A stretch of 64,000 bases of DNA from contig BSWB01000005.1 of NCBI GenBank assembly GCA_033239125.1, positions 18,963,447 to 19,027,446 of the forward strand. Reading direction: 5' to 3'. Every line of letters begins with the position of its first letter. Positions within the stretch are counted from its first letter, which is position 1. Shown here piece after piece: positions 45,584 to 57,077 of the stretch. The notes under the pieces are model-generated. The model saw nothing but the letters and a program-made list of their open reading frames with translations, was not told the DNA's origin and ran no database searches. The position numbers and the translations under genes are program-made. The stretch is from Fagopyrum homotropicum (taxonomy: Eukaryota > Streptophyta > Magnoliopsida > Caryophyllales > Polygonaceae).

Positions 45584-47070
45584 TGTCACGCTAAGGTTGT
45601 ATAGCACAAAAGTCTTAAATTTATAACTCGATACATTTTTCCTAACTCCTAGTGAACCCACAGTGTATGAGACGTTTTGTAGTAAGGATAGTATTCCGAG
45701 GTCGAACACAAAGACTAAGGTGAGAATCGAATCAAGCAAGTGACCAAGTATAGTGCAAATCTAGTGAAGAAGAGAAGAAAGAAATAAAGAAATGAAAATC
45801 ATAATATTTTTGGGTTTGGTTTTTGTGGTGATCAAACAAAGATCACAAATGATGCAAGATTATAAAACAAACTAACAAATCAAGCTAGCAACACAAATAA
45901 GCAACACAAACACAAGATATGTGATCAAAGAGAGAAAGGCGGATTCTAGGGGTTAGGACTTCCGGTTATGGCATTGGACTCAAGCTTCTAATCAACCTTG
46001 GACTAGCTATGGTATGTTGGGAAAGGGTGTTTCTCAAATAGGATCAATCACCGGGTAGGTCTCATGGTCCACTAATCCCGCACCTAAGGTCCTATCACCG
46101 GGTAAGTCTCTAGGAGTCTAAGGTTGGGAATTCTACACAAACCGGATTGTTATCTAGGGATCTAACCTCTCCTTACCAGGTAAGTCTCGGGAAGGCAAGT
46201 CCTAAACATCAATCCTAGCGCACTCAGTCCAATAGCGGCTTGTGAAGCTTACTACTACCTAGAGTTCATCATCTTGGGTATCTAAGATCGAGAATTACCG
46301 GGTAGGTCTCTTCCCTCACTTAGTTTGACAGCATTAGGTCACCCTAGGCTAGATTAAGCTAAACAAACACTAAGATTTCAACAATCTAACATCCTAACAT
46401 TCGGATTCATCATTACAAGCACAACAGATAAAAACCACAGGAAGTTCTTCCTAAATGACGGCCGTGGAAAGGCATAAACAGGCCGTGGTTTGTAACAATA
46501 GTTAGGTTCAAGCAAACAAATCATTCAAAGGTACGTTTAAGTCTATTCTATCATAGTCCAAGCCATAACTATCATTCCTTTACCCTAGAATCTCAACTAA
46601 TTAGCCAACAAGATGCATTTTAACATTCAAACTCAACAAGAAAACATTCATGGCTTCCATAGCATGAAAATGAAATAAAAGAGAAATGAAACAAGTAGAA
46701 CAAGAAAACCAAGCTGAATATGAGTTTAAGAAAGACTTACAACCCTTCAAAAGAAGGTCCAAAACGTTCGTTACAAATCCTTGTAAATGTCTTCAACTAA
46801 GGTCACTCAAAATCACTCAAAAGCTATGAAAACTGTAAGATTAGTGTTCTTCTTCTTCCCCAAAATAAGAGTGTTTTCTTCCTCTCCAAGAGTAGCCTCC
46901 AATGAAATGATGTGTTGTGAGAGAGTGTGGGAGAGAATCCCTTCCAACAGCCTGCAGGACCACTTACATTCTCCACCAAGAGGCAAGAGTCGGTTATGGA
47001 GATGGTGGGACAGCTGTCACAGTTGTCCAGAGAAAACCACGGCCTAAACCACGGGAGTGGTTCTGGATCT
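45584..47070 (-). repeat. G4: LTR of the G6 family, minus strand, truncated by G5
   Basis: Plus-strand start TGTCACGCTAAGG is the reverse complement of the G6 LTR end (TTAGCGTAACA). Four ACCGGGTAAGTC-type motifs at 46050, 46097, 46175 and 46297 have the same spacing as G6. CACGGCCGTGG-type sites lie at 46459-46496 and 47034-47055. Sequence at 46780-47050 matches, inverted, the U3/leader part of the G6 LTR (51880-52210). The U3 start is missing because G5 begins at 47071. No internal sequence is attached at the G3 side, so this is either the outer end of an element or a solo LTR. Confidence 0.8.
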
Positions 47071-48783
47071 TGTTAGCATGAAATATTGTGATATTTTAGG
47101 CACGTTTTCTAAGTGTATTTGATCTATATTGATAGTCATTGATTGAGCATTGATGCATTTGTGAGCAAGTTTGTCTATAATGTCGAGATAGAGATCTACA
47201 CAAGCTTTATGTTGATTATAGGTAATTGATAGCTATTTCTGAACGATATTGAGCAAGGATGGAGTTTGATGGAACATGTCCATGAATTGAGGACATTCCT
47301 AGGAGCTAAGGGAGTGCCAACTTGAAGAATGCACGAGGCTAAGGAAGAATCAAGTTCTTGCCCTAAACCACGCTCTAAAATACGGCCGTACTACATTCCA
47401 CGTTCAAGTCCACGGACGTGGAATCATGGCAAGGAAAGCGTGGTTCATTCCAGTAACTTCTACGACCGTGGAGGAGTTGGTTCAAACCGTGTTGATTTCC
47501 ACGCTCTAAATTACGGCCGTGGAACCCTTCCACGACCGTGATCTTGGCGATCTTTTTCGCCACACTTTAAGCCACGATCTTTTACAAGATTGGGCCGGGC
47601 CGATATTTTATCTTACACTATAAAAGGACGGACGAAGAGAGATTCCGTCACCTTCGCTTACGCATAGACGCATCTTGCGCTTGTGCTTGGAATTGCCATA
47701 ATTTTGCATTTGGCGGAAGTTGTGGTTGAGAGATTTTTGCGCATTGCTATTGTGATTTCCGGATAGACGGAAGATCGAAGATTCGGAAGATTGTTCGCAA
47801 GGAGATTTCGCTTCTTGCTTAGGTTTGATTTAGAAGACGGATTGACATCCCGTTCTTCCTTCTTATCTAAGATTGTGATTGTTTGTGCTATTCCGAATTT
47901 AGTGACGATTATTGTTCTTGATTGTGACTTTGAGATTGATTTGAAGTTATTGAAGGTTTTCGTAAGTTTTCATCTTTCAATCTTTTAAACCTTAAATTTG
48001 ATATCAATATGACTATTGTTGGCTAAAAACCCTTAACAATTCTAAGGTGAAGGGTTGATAGTTGTGGCTTAGATGATGATAGATCGATCGTAAATAGATT
48101 GGACCCTGAGAGTTAGAGAGAATCGCCGACAACCTTAAACCACGGTCTGTTCTTGAGCTTCCACGGCCGTGGAACTCAAGAACTACCCGTAATTTTGTGT
48201 TAAGTTACGAACTTGCTTTTACTTTAATCCAAAGTTAAAGATTTGCTTTAACTTAGTCTTGACTTGCCTTTTCTAGGTGGTAGTGAAGCCTCAACAACCT
48301 CTACCTCGATTGTGAGTGTCACAACCTTAATCGGTTTAGTTGGTCTTGATCCTTGGATTACAAGTTTGGGTATTTGACATTAATTCTTACCTTTAGAACA
48401 TTTCTATATTGAAGCCTCAACAACCTTTATAGAGAGTGTCTTGTAGGTGAGTCATATAAGGTTTTTGGAACTTCACCGTACGATTACCTTACACTAGCAT
48501 ACCTTTGCATATCTTAACTCTGTCGTTATATCATTAGTATATCTTGAATCGATTGCCACAGCTGGATACTTGGATCTTTAGGATTGTTGTTTTCCCAATA
48601 CTTGAAAAGCTTCTTACATTTACTCGCTTGATAACCTATAATTGAATTTGTTCCCCCCAAATCCCTGTGTTCGATACTCTGGAATTCTTGCTCAACTATA
48701 TCGATCCGTACACTGCGGGTTCGCTTGCTTGATTTCTAGTTTTATAATTAAAGCTTATTTGCACGCACGCTAAGTGGCGAACA
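47071..48783 (+). repeat. G5 5' LTR (1.71 kb)
   Basis: Starts TGTTAGCATG and ends GGCGAACA. TATA box TATAAAAGG at 47619. U3 is rich in CCACG half sites (47365-47570; GTCCACGGACGTGGAA at 47408-47423). One perfect palindrome TTCCACGGCCGTGGAA lies at 48159-48174. Unlike all other Athila-type LTRs here it lacks the four GACTTACCCGG motifs; GAAGCCTCAACAACCT occurs twice instead (about 48286 and 48408). Confidence 0.88.
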
Positions 48784-48789
48784 AGTTTT

Positions 48790-48807
48790 TGGCGCTGTTG
48801 CCGGGGA
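48790..48807 (+). other. G5 primer binding site
   Basis: TGGCGCTGTTGCCGGGGA: tRNA-Asp type with one C-to-T change. Confidence 0.85.
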
Positions 48808-48885
48808 TTTGGTTTAGGCCGAATTCGGTTATCGGTTGTCAAGCTTGGGAGCTTTGCTCTTGTTATTTGATATCTCTTTGAGTGC

Positions 48886-51529
48886 ATGCGCAGGTCTAGG
48901 AACACAGAGGATCTCTTACCTCTTGATCAAGAGCTTGAGAGGACTTTAAGGCAAAAGCGTAAGGAAAAGAATTAATGTCAAATACCCAAACTTGTAAGGA
49001 TCGAACGTGTGGATGAGGAGCCAAGAACTCTTGGCCAAAGGATGGATCCAACGCAGCAACCACGCCGTCTAGGTGTGAACTTTGATGCTGACGATGTGCA
49101 AGGGTTTAGCTTCAACCCTCAAGTTATTACTCTTGTTCGCCAAAACCAATTTGGCGGGACGAGCGCTGAATCTCCACACCAACACTTGCAAAACTTTGAG
49201 TGTATGATGGAGACAATAAGGCCGAAGAACGCGACTACCAACAACTATAAGCTCAAGCCTTTCTTCTTCTCCTTGAAGGGGAAAGCATTATCTTGGTACC
49301 AAGCTCTTCCTAATGGGAAACTAGACACATGGGAAGACCTTCATGCGGAGTTCCTCACTAAGTTCTTTCCACCATCCAAAATGGCGGAACTTAGAGGTAA
49401 GATTAATGCATTTTCCATGAGATCTAACGAAAGTTTGTTTCAATCTTGGGAAAGGTTTCAGGATTTGCTTTTGAATTGCCCTCATCATGGCATATCCAAA
49501 CTTGCATTGCTGGAGATATACTATAAGGGGCTGGATGTGGAGACACAATTCAAGCTCCAATCCCTCTCATGTGGTACATTCATGGACATGAGAGAAGATG
49601 ACGCTTGGGACTTCATTGAGAAGCAAACAAGAGTCATAGAGAAGTATTCCCACAGGAAGGTAGAGGGAAATCGTGTGGAGCAAGGAGCAAAGCTCACACA
49701 TGAAGCTCAAAATCATATTTTCTCCCTCAACAATGAGATCAAAGAGTTGAAGGAGGCTACCAAGACCAACTTTCCTAAGCAACAAGGAAAGGATGTTGGA
49801 TACTTGGGCAACAACAACAATGGCGGTGAGAACACAAACCGCAATAACAACAATAACCGGAACAACAACCGGAATAATTGGAATGGCAACAACAAAACCG
49901 GAACAACAATTGGAACAACAATAGGGGTTCAAACAACAACAATTGGCGCTCCAATCAACAAAACTCCGGTAACTCTTATCCTTCCAATTCGAATTCAGTA
50001 ACTCCACCTTCCTCTTCCTCTACTCCTTTGAAAAGCCAGGGGCAAACATCTAATGGAGGAAACACATCGGGGAAGGAGAAGCCCGATCCCATGTTGGAAA
50101 CGATTTTGGGAAAGCTTCAAGGTTTGGAGAACCGCATCATTAAGGTTGATGATCAAATTTCTAAGGTTGATAAAGCCCAAACGGTTTTAGAAAATCAAAT
50201 GTTCAGCCATGCGGAGGAAGTTCCTAGGAATCAAGGGAAACTTCCAGGAAAAACGGAGGACAACCCTAAAGGAAGGGTGATGGCAATCACAACTAGGAGC
50301 GGAGTGACTCCCACCGATCCGCAACCTAAGTTTGTTGAAGTCCCCGTTGAGAAAGACAAAGAGAAGGGGAAGGAGAAGGAAGATGTCTACGTTCCTCCTC
50401 CAGCTTACAAACCTCCCCTACCATTCCCTCAATCTAGAGCGAGAGCGCGCATAGATAAACAATTTGGTAAGTTTATAGAACTCATGAGCAAGCTGCATAT
50501 TAATATACCTTTCATTGATGCTATTGTAGGTATGCCGGCTTATGGCAAGTTCTTAAAGGAAATCCTCTCTAACAAGAGAAAGTTAGAGGATTTTGGAGAG
50601 GTTAAGATGAGTTCGGATTCTTCGGATCTCATCAAGACCATGAAGGAGAAAATGCCCCCAAAGCTAAAGGATCCGGGGTCATTTTGCATTCCCATAGGAG
50701 TGGGAGATGTCACATACGATGCATTATGTGACTTGGGAGCAAGTGTGAGCATCATACCACTTGCATTATGTAGGAAGATCGGTTTAGGCGACCCTAAACC
50801 GGTGAAGATGACGTTGTACATGGCGGATCGGTCCATTACCCGACCTGTCGGTATTGTAGAAGACGTTCCAGTCAAGCTAGGTAAATTCTTTGTTCCCATT
50901 GATTTTGTTGTGCTTGACATTCCTGCAGATAGTCCGGTCCCGATCATACTCGGAAGACCGTTTCTTGCAACTTCCGGCTGCATAGTCGATTGCAAGAATG
51001 CTAGGCTCGCCTTTGACATAGGAGAGGAGAAGGTAAAGTTTGTTCTTTCCACTCTAGTGAAGGAGCCAATCTTTGATGAGGATATATTCAATATCCAAGA
51101 TGAAGAGGGGTTGTCTAGAGAGGAGGTAAGTGCTATTCTCTTCAAAGATCCTTTACAAAAGGTTATTACCATGAGTCTAATGAATGTAGGGGAAGAAGAG
51201 GAGTGCAATGAGGCAATTGAAGCCTTAGAAGCACAAGAAGAAGTGGGTGAAGTGGAATTTGAGATGCTCCACGACGAGGCAGAAAACGTGAGAATCCACG
51301 GCCATACATTATATTCCACGGCCGTGGATTTCACCAACCAAAGCGTGGCTCACTCCAGAGAGTTACACGGTCGTGGAGGAAGCAGAGCAACCGTATTTCC
51401 TTTCCACGCCCTAAACCACGGCCGTGGAGGATGCATGGAAACCGTGATTCTGGCCGTGGAAGAGGGTGATCGTGCCTCTTCTTCAACTTCATTTGATTCT
51501 TCTCCCACACCTTCTACTTCCTTAGACAC
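48886..51529 (+). pseudogene. G5 gag-protease, broken and truncated
   Basis: Start chosen at MRRSRNTEDLLP (48886), matching G1 and G6. An in-frame TAA lies at 48973-48975. TLGQRMDPT and the gag domain (WYQALPNGK, FLTKFFPPSK, DCPHH-type segment NCPHHGISK) fill 49030-49620. An Asn-rich tract replaces a zinc knuckle (49800-49960) and holds a one-base frameshift near 49890. The second frame runs to the linker with AITTRSG (50290), then the protease with DLGAS (50730) and ILGRPFL (50945). The protease-RT linker (51290-51470) is full of CACGGCCGTGG sites, read in protein as HGRG and STAV. The last ~11 codons before the stop at 51563 are G6 LTR sequence. Confidence 0.85.
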
Positions 51530-53337
51530 TGATAACACGATTTATGACTTAGTTTTAGCGTAACATTTAGATAGATTTCTCACTCATTCATGCATGGTTT
51601 AGCACTAGTTCACGACGTTTTGCACTCAATTCATGTATTTTGTCGAGATAGACGTCTACACGGACTTGTGCGCGTTTTATAGGTATTTCGGGAGATTTAG
51701 GAGCTAAAACGATACGTTTGAGGATCGTTCATCTAGATGACACACCCTCGGACTCATTAGGACACAAGCTAAAGGCTAAGGAGGACTCATGGAGCCTTGC
51801 CAACACAAGCCATGCACCAAACCACAGCTTAATGATACAAAGCGATGTTTCTACACAGAATCACGGTTCTCTGACATTCCACGGCCATGGAATCACCCGT
51901 GGATTTTGCTAGATTCTTGTGACAGCTGTGCCACGAATCTCATGGCCAGCTCATTCAAGTTTGTTATAAAAGTGGTCCTTCATGGGCTGTGAGAGATATC
52001 CTGGAGCAGCTCTCCATTATCCATGACTCTCTAACCAAAAATATTCTGTCAACAAGAAGCCTTTCTAGGAAGGAAAGTGTCAAAGAGGAAGAGGAAGAGC
52101 TCCATTGAAGAGGAGAAGAAGAACACACACCATAGTTTTTGTATTCCGGATTCTATTTCTAAGAGTTGTATGAATCATTGAACCTTCTTTTGGAAGGATT
52201 GTGAGTTATTCTAATTCCATTTTCAGTTTGGTTTTGCTTTAGTTCACTTGTTCATCTCTTTTCCTTCATTATCTTGCAAATGGATGTCATGATTTTATGT
52301 TTGTTTGTTTCGATTTCTATTATGAACGTTGTAGGCTAATTTGATGTGGTTCTAGGGTAAGGAAAGGATGGTTATGGCTAGGGCTATGATAGGACAGACT
52401 TAGATTTACCCTTGGATGACTTGTGTTTATGAACGTAGCTGCTGGTTGAAATCACGGGCAGTTCTTGTCTGACCACGGCCGTGGTTTAGGTAGAACAAAC
52501 CGTGATTTTCCCTGGTTCGAAGGATCTTGTCTTAGATCTATAGAATGTTGAAATCCTAAGTGTTTGTTGAGTTTAATCTACCCTAGGGTAACCTAGTGTT
52601 AGTAACTAAGTGTTAGGAGAGACTTACCCGGTAATCCTTGCTCTTAGATTATAAAGATAACAAACCTTAGGTAGTGGTGAGCCTAATAAGCCGCCATTGG
52701 ATTAGGTGTGCTAGGATAGTTGTTTAGGACTTTCCTTTCCAAGACTTACCCGGTAAGGATAGGTTAGACCCCTAATTAACAATCCGGTTTGTGTAGAATT
52801 CCTATCCTTAGGTTCTTAGAGACTTACCCGGTAATGAGACCTTAGGAGTGGACTAGTTGGACCATGAGACCTACCCGGTAATTGATCCCAATCTAGAAAC
52901 TCTTAATCCCAACATATCATAGTTAATCCAAGAAATGAATAGATAACTTGAGTCCTATGCCATAACCGGAACTTCCAACCCCTAGAATCCGTCTTTTCTT
53001 TCTTTGATCATTATCTTGTTTAGTTTGTTTATTTGTGTTGTTTCTTAGTTTAGTTGATTGTTTACTTTGCATGAATTGTGATCTTTGATCGATCACCAAA
53101 AAACCAACCAAAAACATTTGAGATTTTCATTTCTTTATTTCTTTCTTTTCTTTCAACCTAGATTTTTACTAGAATCAATCACAATTCGAATCAATTTCAC
53201 CTTAGTCTTTGTGTTCGACCTCGGAATACTATCCCTTCTACAAACCTCCCGTACACTGCGGGTTTCGCTAGGTAGTTAGGATTTAGTTCGAGTTATAAAT
53301 TTAAAACCCATTTGCGCATCACGATCTTAGCGTAACA
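51530..53337 (+). repeat. G6 5' LTR (1.81 kb)
   Basis: Starts TGATAACACG, ends TTAGCGTAACA. Sites TTCCACGGCCATGGAA (51877-51892, U3) and GACCACGGCCGTGGTT (52471-52486, transcribed part). TATAAAAG at 51965-51972. GACTTACCCGGT motifs start at 52621, 52743, 52821 and 52868. The U5 block with CCCGTACACTGCGGG is near 53250. Confidence 0.9.
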
Positions 53338-53343
53338 AGTTTT

Positions 53344-53361
53344 TGGCGCCGTTGCCGGGGA
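53344..53361 (+). other. G6 primer binding site
   Basis: TGGCGCCGTTGCCGGGGA, exact tRNA-Asp type, 6 bases after the LTR. Confidence 0.92.
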
Positions 53362-53478
53362 CTAGGTCTAGATTGAGTCTATTTTGTGATTGTTTCTAGT
53401 GTAGATCTTTCTTGTTGCCTTTGATCTCTTTTTGGTTTGTGTCTTTTCTTTTCAGGACATCTATTACTCTTTAGGTGT

Positions 53479-55104
53479 ATGCGAAGATCTCGTGGCAAGG
53501 ATTTAGCTCCATTCGATCCCGAACCGGAGAAAACCCTTCGATCTAGATCCAAGAACATCCGAATAGAGAAAGAGATGGCCGGTAGAAATCTCCAAGCTGA
53601 GTTGGATGAAGCCTTAGAGCAAATAAGGCTAAGAGATGAGCTCTTGGAGGAAGAAAGGAGACTTGCCAATGAGAGGCAAGAGGAAACTAGGAGGGAGATT
53701 GATGAGATTAGGCAAGCCCTTGTTCAAGGAGAGCTTAATCGCCGACAACCTCCACCTCCTCCACCACAACCGCAGCCGGCGGCTAATGTTAGGGTTGTGC
53801 CCATTGCCATTGAAGAGCCACAAACCCTAGGGAGACGTATGGATCCGGCACAAAGAGCACACCGTCCGGGTGTGAACTTAGGAGATCCCGCAACCCACAA
53901 CTATGAGCTCCGCCCTCAAGTTCTACAAATGATCCGGCATAACCAATTTGGAGGGATGGAAGGAAAGTCTCCTCATCAATATTTGATGAATTATGAGATC
54001 TTGATGGAGACTCTTAGACCGCCAAGATTGGAGAGCAACAACCATAAGCTAAGGGCTTTCTCCTTCTCTCTTAAGGATAAGGTCTTAGCTTGGTATCAAT
54101 CTATTCCACAAGGGCGAGTTGGTACTTGGGAGGAGATGACAACCGAGTTTTTGACTAAGTTCTTCCCACCTTCCAAGACTACCGAGTTAAGAGGGAAGAT
54201 CAATGCCTTCGTGATGAAGGATAGAGAGAGTTTATTCAAGTCTTGGGAGAGGTTCAAAGATCTTCTCCTTGATTGTCCACACCATGGCATACCAAAAATT
54301 GAGCTATTGGAGATCTACTTCAAAGGACTTGATGAAGATAGCCAATTCAAGCTCCAATCCCTTTCCGGTGGGACATTTATGGAGAAGCATGTAGATGAAG
54401 CTTGGGAGTTTGTGGAGAAGCAAGCTCTAGTGATTGAGAAATACTCCCATAGGAAGAGTGAAGGAAGAAAGGCGGGAGCATATGAGGTGAGTGAAGTCAC
54501 CATGAGCAATTTCAAGCTTGACGCCATTAACAACGAGTTGAAGTCCTTGAGGGAGTTGTGTACCACAACTTTGAAGAACCAAGCAACCCCTCAAGTGCTT
54601 CCACAAGACAACTTGTCTTCCAAGGAGGAGGATGTGAATTATATGGGAAGGGGCAACTTCAACAATTACCAAGGCCCAAGGAGTTTCAACAACAACCGGC
54701 AATTCAACAATTACCGGCCCAACCACAACCATCCCGGATTTTCTTACTCTAACCCGGATGGAGCCTTGAACCCTTCCTCCTCCACAAGCACAACACCACC
54801 ATCAAGAGCTTCACAAGAACCTCCACCCGGATTTACTCAACCTCCAAAGGATAGAACCGAAATAATGTTTGAGCAATTGCTTGGAAGGTTGAGTGGTCTT
54901 GAGAGCACGGTGACTTCAATCTCTAAAGCTCAAAAAGTTTTGGAAGCACAAGTGTTCCAAAAAGCGGGTGAAGCCCATAGAGACCCGGGAAAGCTTCCCG
55001 GAAGAACCGAAGACAACCCAAGAGGCCAAGTGTTGGCTATTACAACGAGGAGCGGGTTGAGTATGAAAGATCCTTTGCCCAAGGACAATGCTAAGAGAAA
55101 GTAA
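53479..55104 (+). CDS. G6 gag
   Basis: Start at MRRSRGKD (53479), preferred over the upstream ATG at 53437 because G1, G3 and G5 start with the same motif. Order: DPEPEKT; a Glu/Arg-rich coiled coil (53570-53730); a proline tract; TLGRRMDPAQ (53825); the gag domain with MIRHNQFGG, WYQSIPQG, FLTKFFPPSKT and DCPHHGIPK (53930-54300), FKGLDEDSQFKLQSLSGGTF and a Lys/Glu helix; then an Asn/Gln-rich tract without CCHC (54650-54740); and AITTRSGLS at 55035. The frame ends in TAA (55102-55104). The downstream protease frame is in the same phase, so this stop may be a simple mutation of a gag-pol fusion. Gag forms the cytoplasmic particle. Confidence 0.9.
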   Translation: MRRSRGKDLAPFDPEPEKTLRSRSKNIRIEKEMAGRNLQAELDEALEQIRLRDELLEEERRLANERQEETRREIDEIRQALVQGELNRRQPPPPPPQPQPAANVRVVPIAIEEPQTLGRRMDPAQRAHRPGVNLGDPATHNYELRPQVLQMIRHNQFGGMEGKSPHQYLMNYEILMETLRPPRLESNNHKLRAFSFSLKDKVLAWYQSIPQGRVGTWEEMTTEFLTKFFPPSKTTELRGKINAFVMKDRESLFKSWERFKDLLLDCPHHGIPKIELLEIYFKGLDEDSQFKLQSLSGGTFMEKHVDEAWEFVEKQALVIEKYSHRKSEGRKAGAYEVSEVTMSNFKLDAINNELKSLRELCTTTLKNQATPQVLPQDNLSSKEEDVNYMGRGNFNNYQGPRSFNNNRQFNNYRPNHNHPGFSYSNPDGALNPSSSTSTTPPSRASQEPPPGFTQPPKDRTEIMFEQLLGRLSGLESTVTSISKAQKVLEAQVFQKAGEAHRDPGKLPGRTEDNPRGQVLAITTRSGLSMKDPLPKDNAKRK

Positions 55105-55107
55105 GTA

Positions 55108-57077
55108 GTGGTAGAAGAGGGAAAGTTGCAAGAAGATGGAGGCAAGAGCAAGGATGTAGAGCCAACCTATGTGGCACCGCCTCCATACAAGCCACCACTA
55201 CCGTTTCCACAATCAAGAGCAAGAGCTCGTTTGGACAATCACTTTGGTAAGTTCCTTGAACTAATGTCCAAATTACATATTAACATTCCGTTCATGGATG
55301 CCATTTTAGGAATGCCGGCATATGGCAAGTTTTTGAAAGAAATACTCTCCAACAAAAGGAAGTTGGAGGAGTATGGGGAGATAAGAATGACCAAGAGATC
55401 CTCGGAATTGATCCAAACAATGAAGGAGAAAATGCCTCCCAAGCTAAGAGATCCGAGCTCTTTTTGTGTCCCAATTGGAGTGGGAGATGTGAAGTACGAA
55501 GCCCTTTGTGATCTTGGGGCGAGTGTAAGCATCATACCGCTTGCACTTAGCAACAAGGTTGGGCTAGGAGAGCCGAAACTGGTCAAGATGACCCTCTATA
55601 TGGCGGATCGTTCTATCACTCATCCGGTTGGGATCTTAGAAGACATCCCGGTGCAACTAGGAGGATTCTATGTGCCGATTGATTTTGTAGTCTTGGACAT
55701 TCCGGCGGACTATCCGGTTCCCATCATCTTAGGAAGACCCTTCCTAGCCACCTCCGGATGCCTAGTGGATTGCAAGAATGGAACTCTCTCCTTCAACATT
55801 GGAGAAGAGAACATCAAGTTCAAGTTGTCCACAATGACGAAAGGGCCAGCCCTTGATGAGGATCTCTTCAACATAGTCGATCAAGAGAAATCTAGGGAAG
55901 TTGTGAGCTCGATCTTGATCAAGGATCCCTTGGAGAAGGTTCTTACCTTAAGTATGATGGAGGAAGGTGTTGAGGAGGCTTGTAATGAAGAGATCAAGGC
56001 CTTGGAAGCATTGGAAGAGGAGCCAAGAGTTGGATTTGAAAGCCACGAAGAGGTGTTGAACAGCTGCAAGTTCCACGGTCGAGATTTAATTTCCACGGCC
56101 GTCAAACTTTCTGGACAACTCCGGGAAGCAAGCTTAGCAAGAACCACGGCCGTGGAAGTTGAGCAAACCGTGATTCCAGCCGTGGTTTTCCCTGGACCAG
56201 TCCTTGATGATGGTCAAGCTTTTAGGAGCCATGAGGAGTCTTCATTTGCTTTGGACTCATCTCATCCAACCTTATTTGGATCATCTTCAACCGATAAAGG
56301 TCCTCCTTCACTTGAACTTAAACCCCTCCCCTCTCATTTAAAGTATGCTTTTCTTGGTAAAAACTCTACATATCCTGTGATTGTTAATGCATGCTTGAGT
56401 GATGATGAACTTGCTAAATTATTGCATGAACTAAGATTGCATAGGAAAGCCATTGGCTATACTATTGATGATTTGGTTGGCATTAAGCCTTCTTTGTGCA
56501 TGCATAAGATAATGATGGAAGATAACCACAAACCCTCTATTGAACATCAAAGGAGATTAAATCCTATAATGAAAGAGGTAGTCAAAAAGGAAATCATTAA
56601 GTTTCTAGATGCGGGAATTATCTACCCTATCTCGGATAGTAAGTGGGTTAGTCCCGTTCATGTAGTTCCTAAGAAGGGTGGGATGACCGTAGTAACTAAT
56701 GAGAACAATGAACTAATTCCGACTAGGACGGTTACGGGGTGGAGAATGTGCATCGATTATAGGAAGTTGAACATGGCCTCTAGGAAAGATCACTTCCCTC
56801 TCCCCTTCATTGACCAAATGCTAGAAAGGTTAGCTCAACACTCTCATTTTTGCTATCTAGATGGCTATAGTGGATTCTTCCAAATCCCTATCCACCCTGA
56901 TGACCAAGAGAAAACAACCTTTACATGTCCATGGGGTACTTTTGCATATAGGAGAATGCCATTTGGGTTGTGTAATGCACCCGCCACCTTCCAAAGGTGT
57001 ATGATGGCTATCTTTTCGGAATACATAGAAAATATCATGGAAGTGTTTATGGATGATTTCTCTGTTTATGGTTATTC
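55108..57077 (+). CDS. G6 protease-RT, interrupted by CACTA
   Basis: Same phase as gag. YVAPPPYKPPLPFPQSRA block (55168), then KEILSNKRKLE. Aspartic protease with DLGASVSIIPL (55510) and ILGRPFLATSG (55725). An acidic linker carries CACGGCCGTGG sites (56070-56195; AACCACGGCCGTGGAA at 56142-56157). LELKPLPSHLKY (56310) begins the RT part, with VHVVPKKGGMTVV (56655), TRTVTGWRMCIDYRKLN, GYSGFFQIPIHP, YRRMPFGLCNAPATFQ (56945) and the catalytic FMDDF (57047). The frame enters the CACTA element at 57078 just after SVYGY. The other side of the RT resumes in the same phase at 61264. Confidence 0.9.

Larger units (their letters stand above)
47071..51529 (+). mobile_element. G5: Athila-type element, 5' part
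   Basis: LTR 47071-48783, primer site 48790, gag-protease from 48886, cut by G6 at 51530 in the protease-RT linker. The remainder should lie right of the window. Confidence 0.88.

Noticed and set aside
50540..51337. 265-codon antisense frame in the G5 protease region
   Set aside because: Antisense shadow of the protease; similar antisense openness appears in G6 at 55239-55586 for the same reason.
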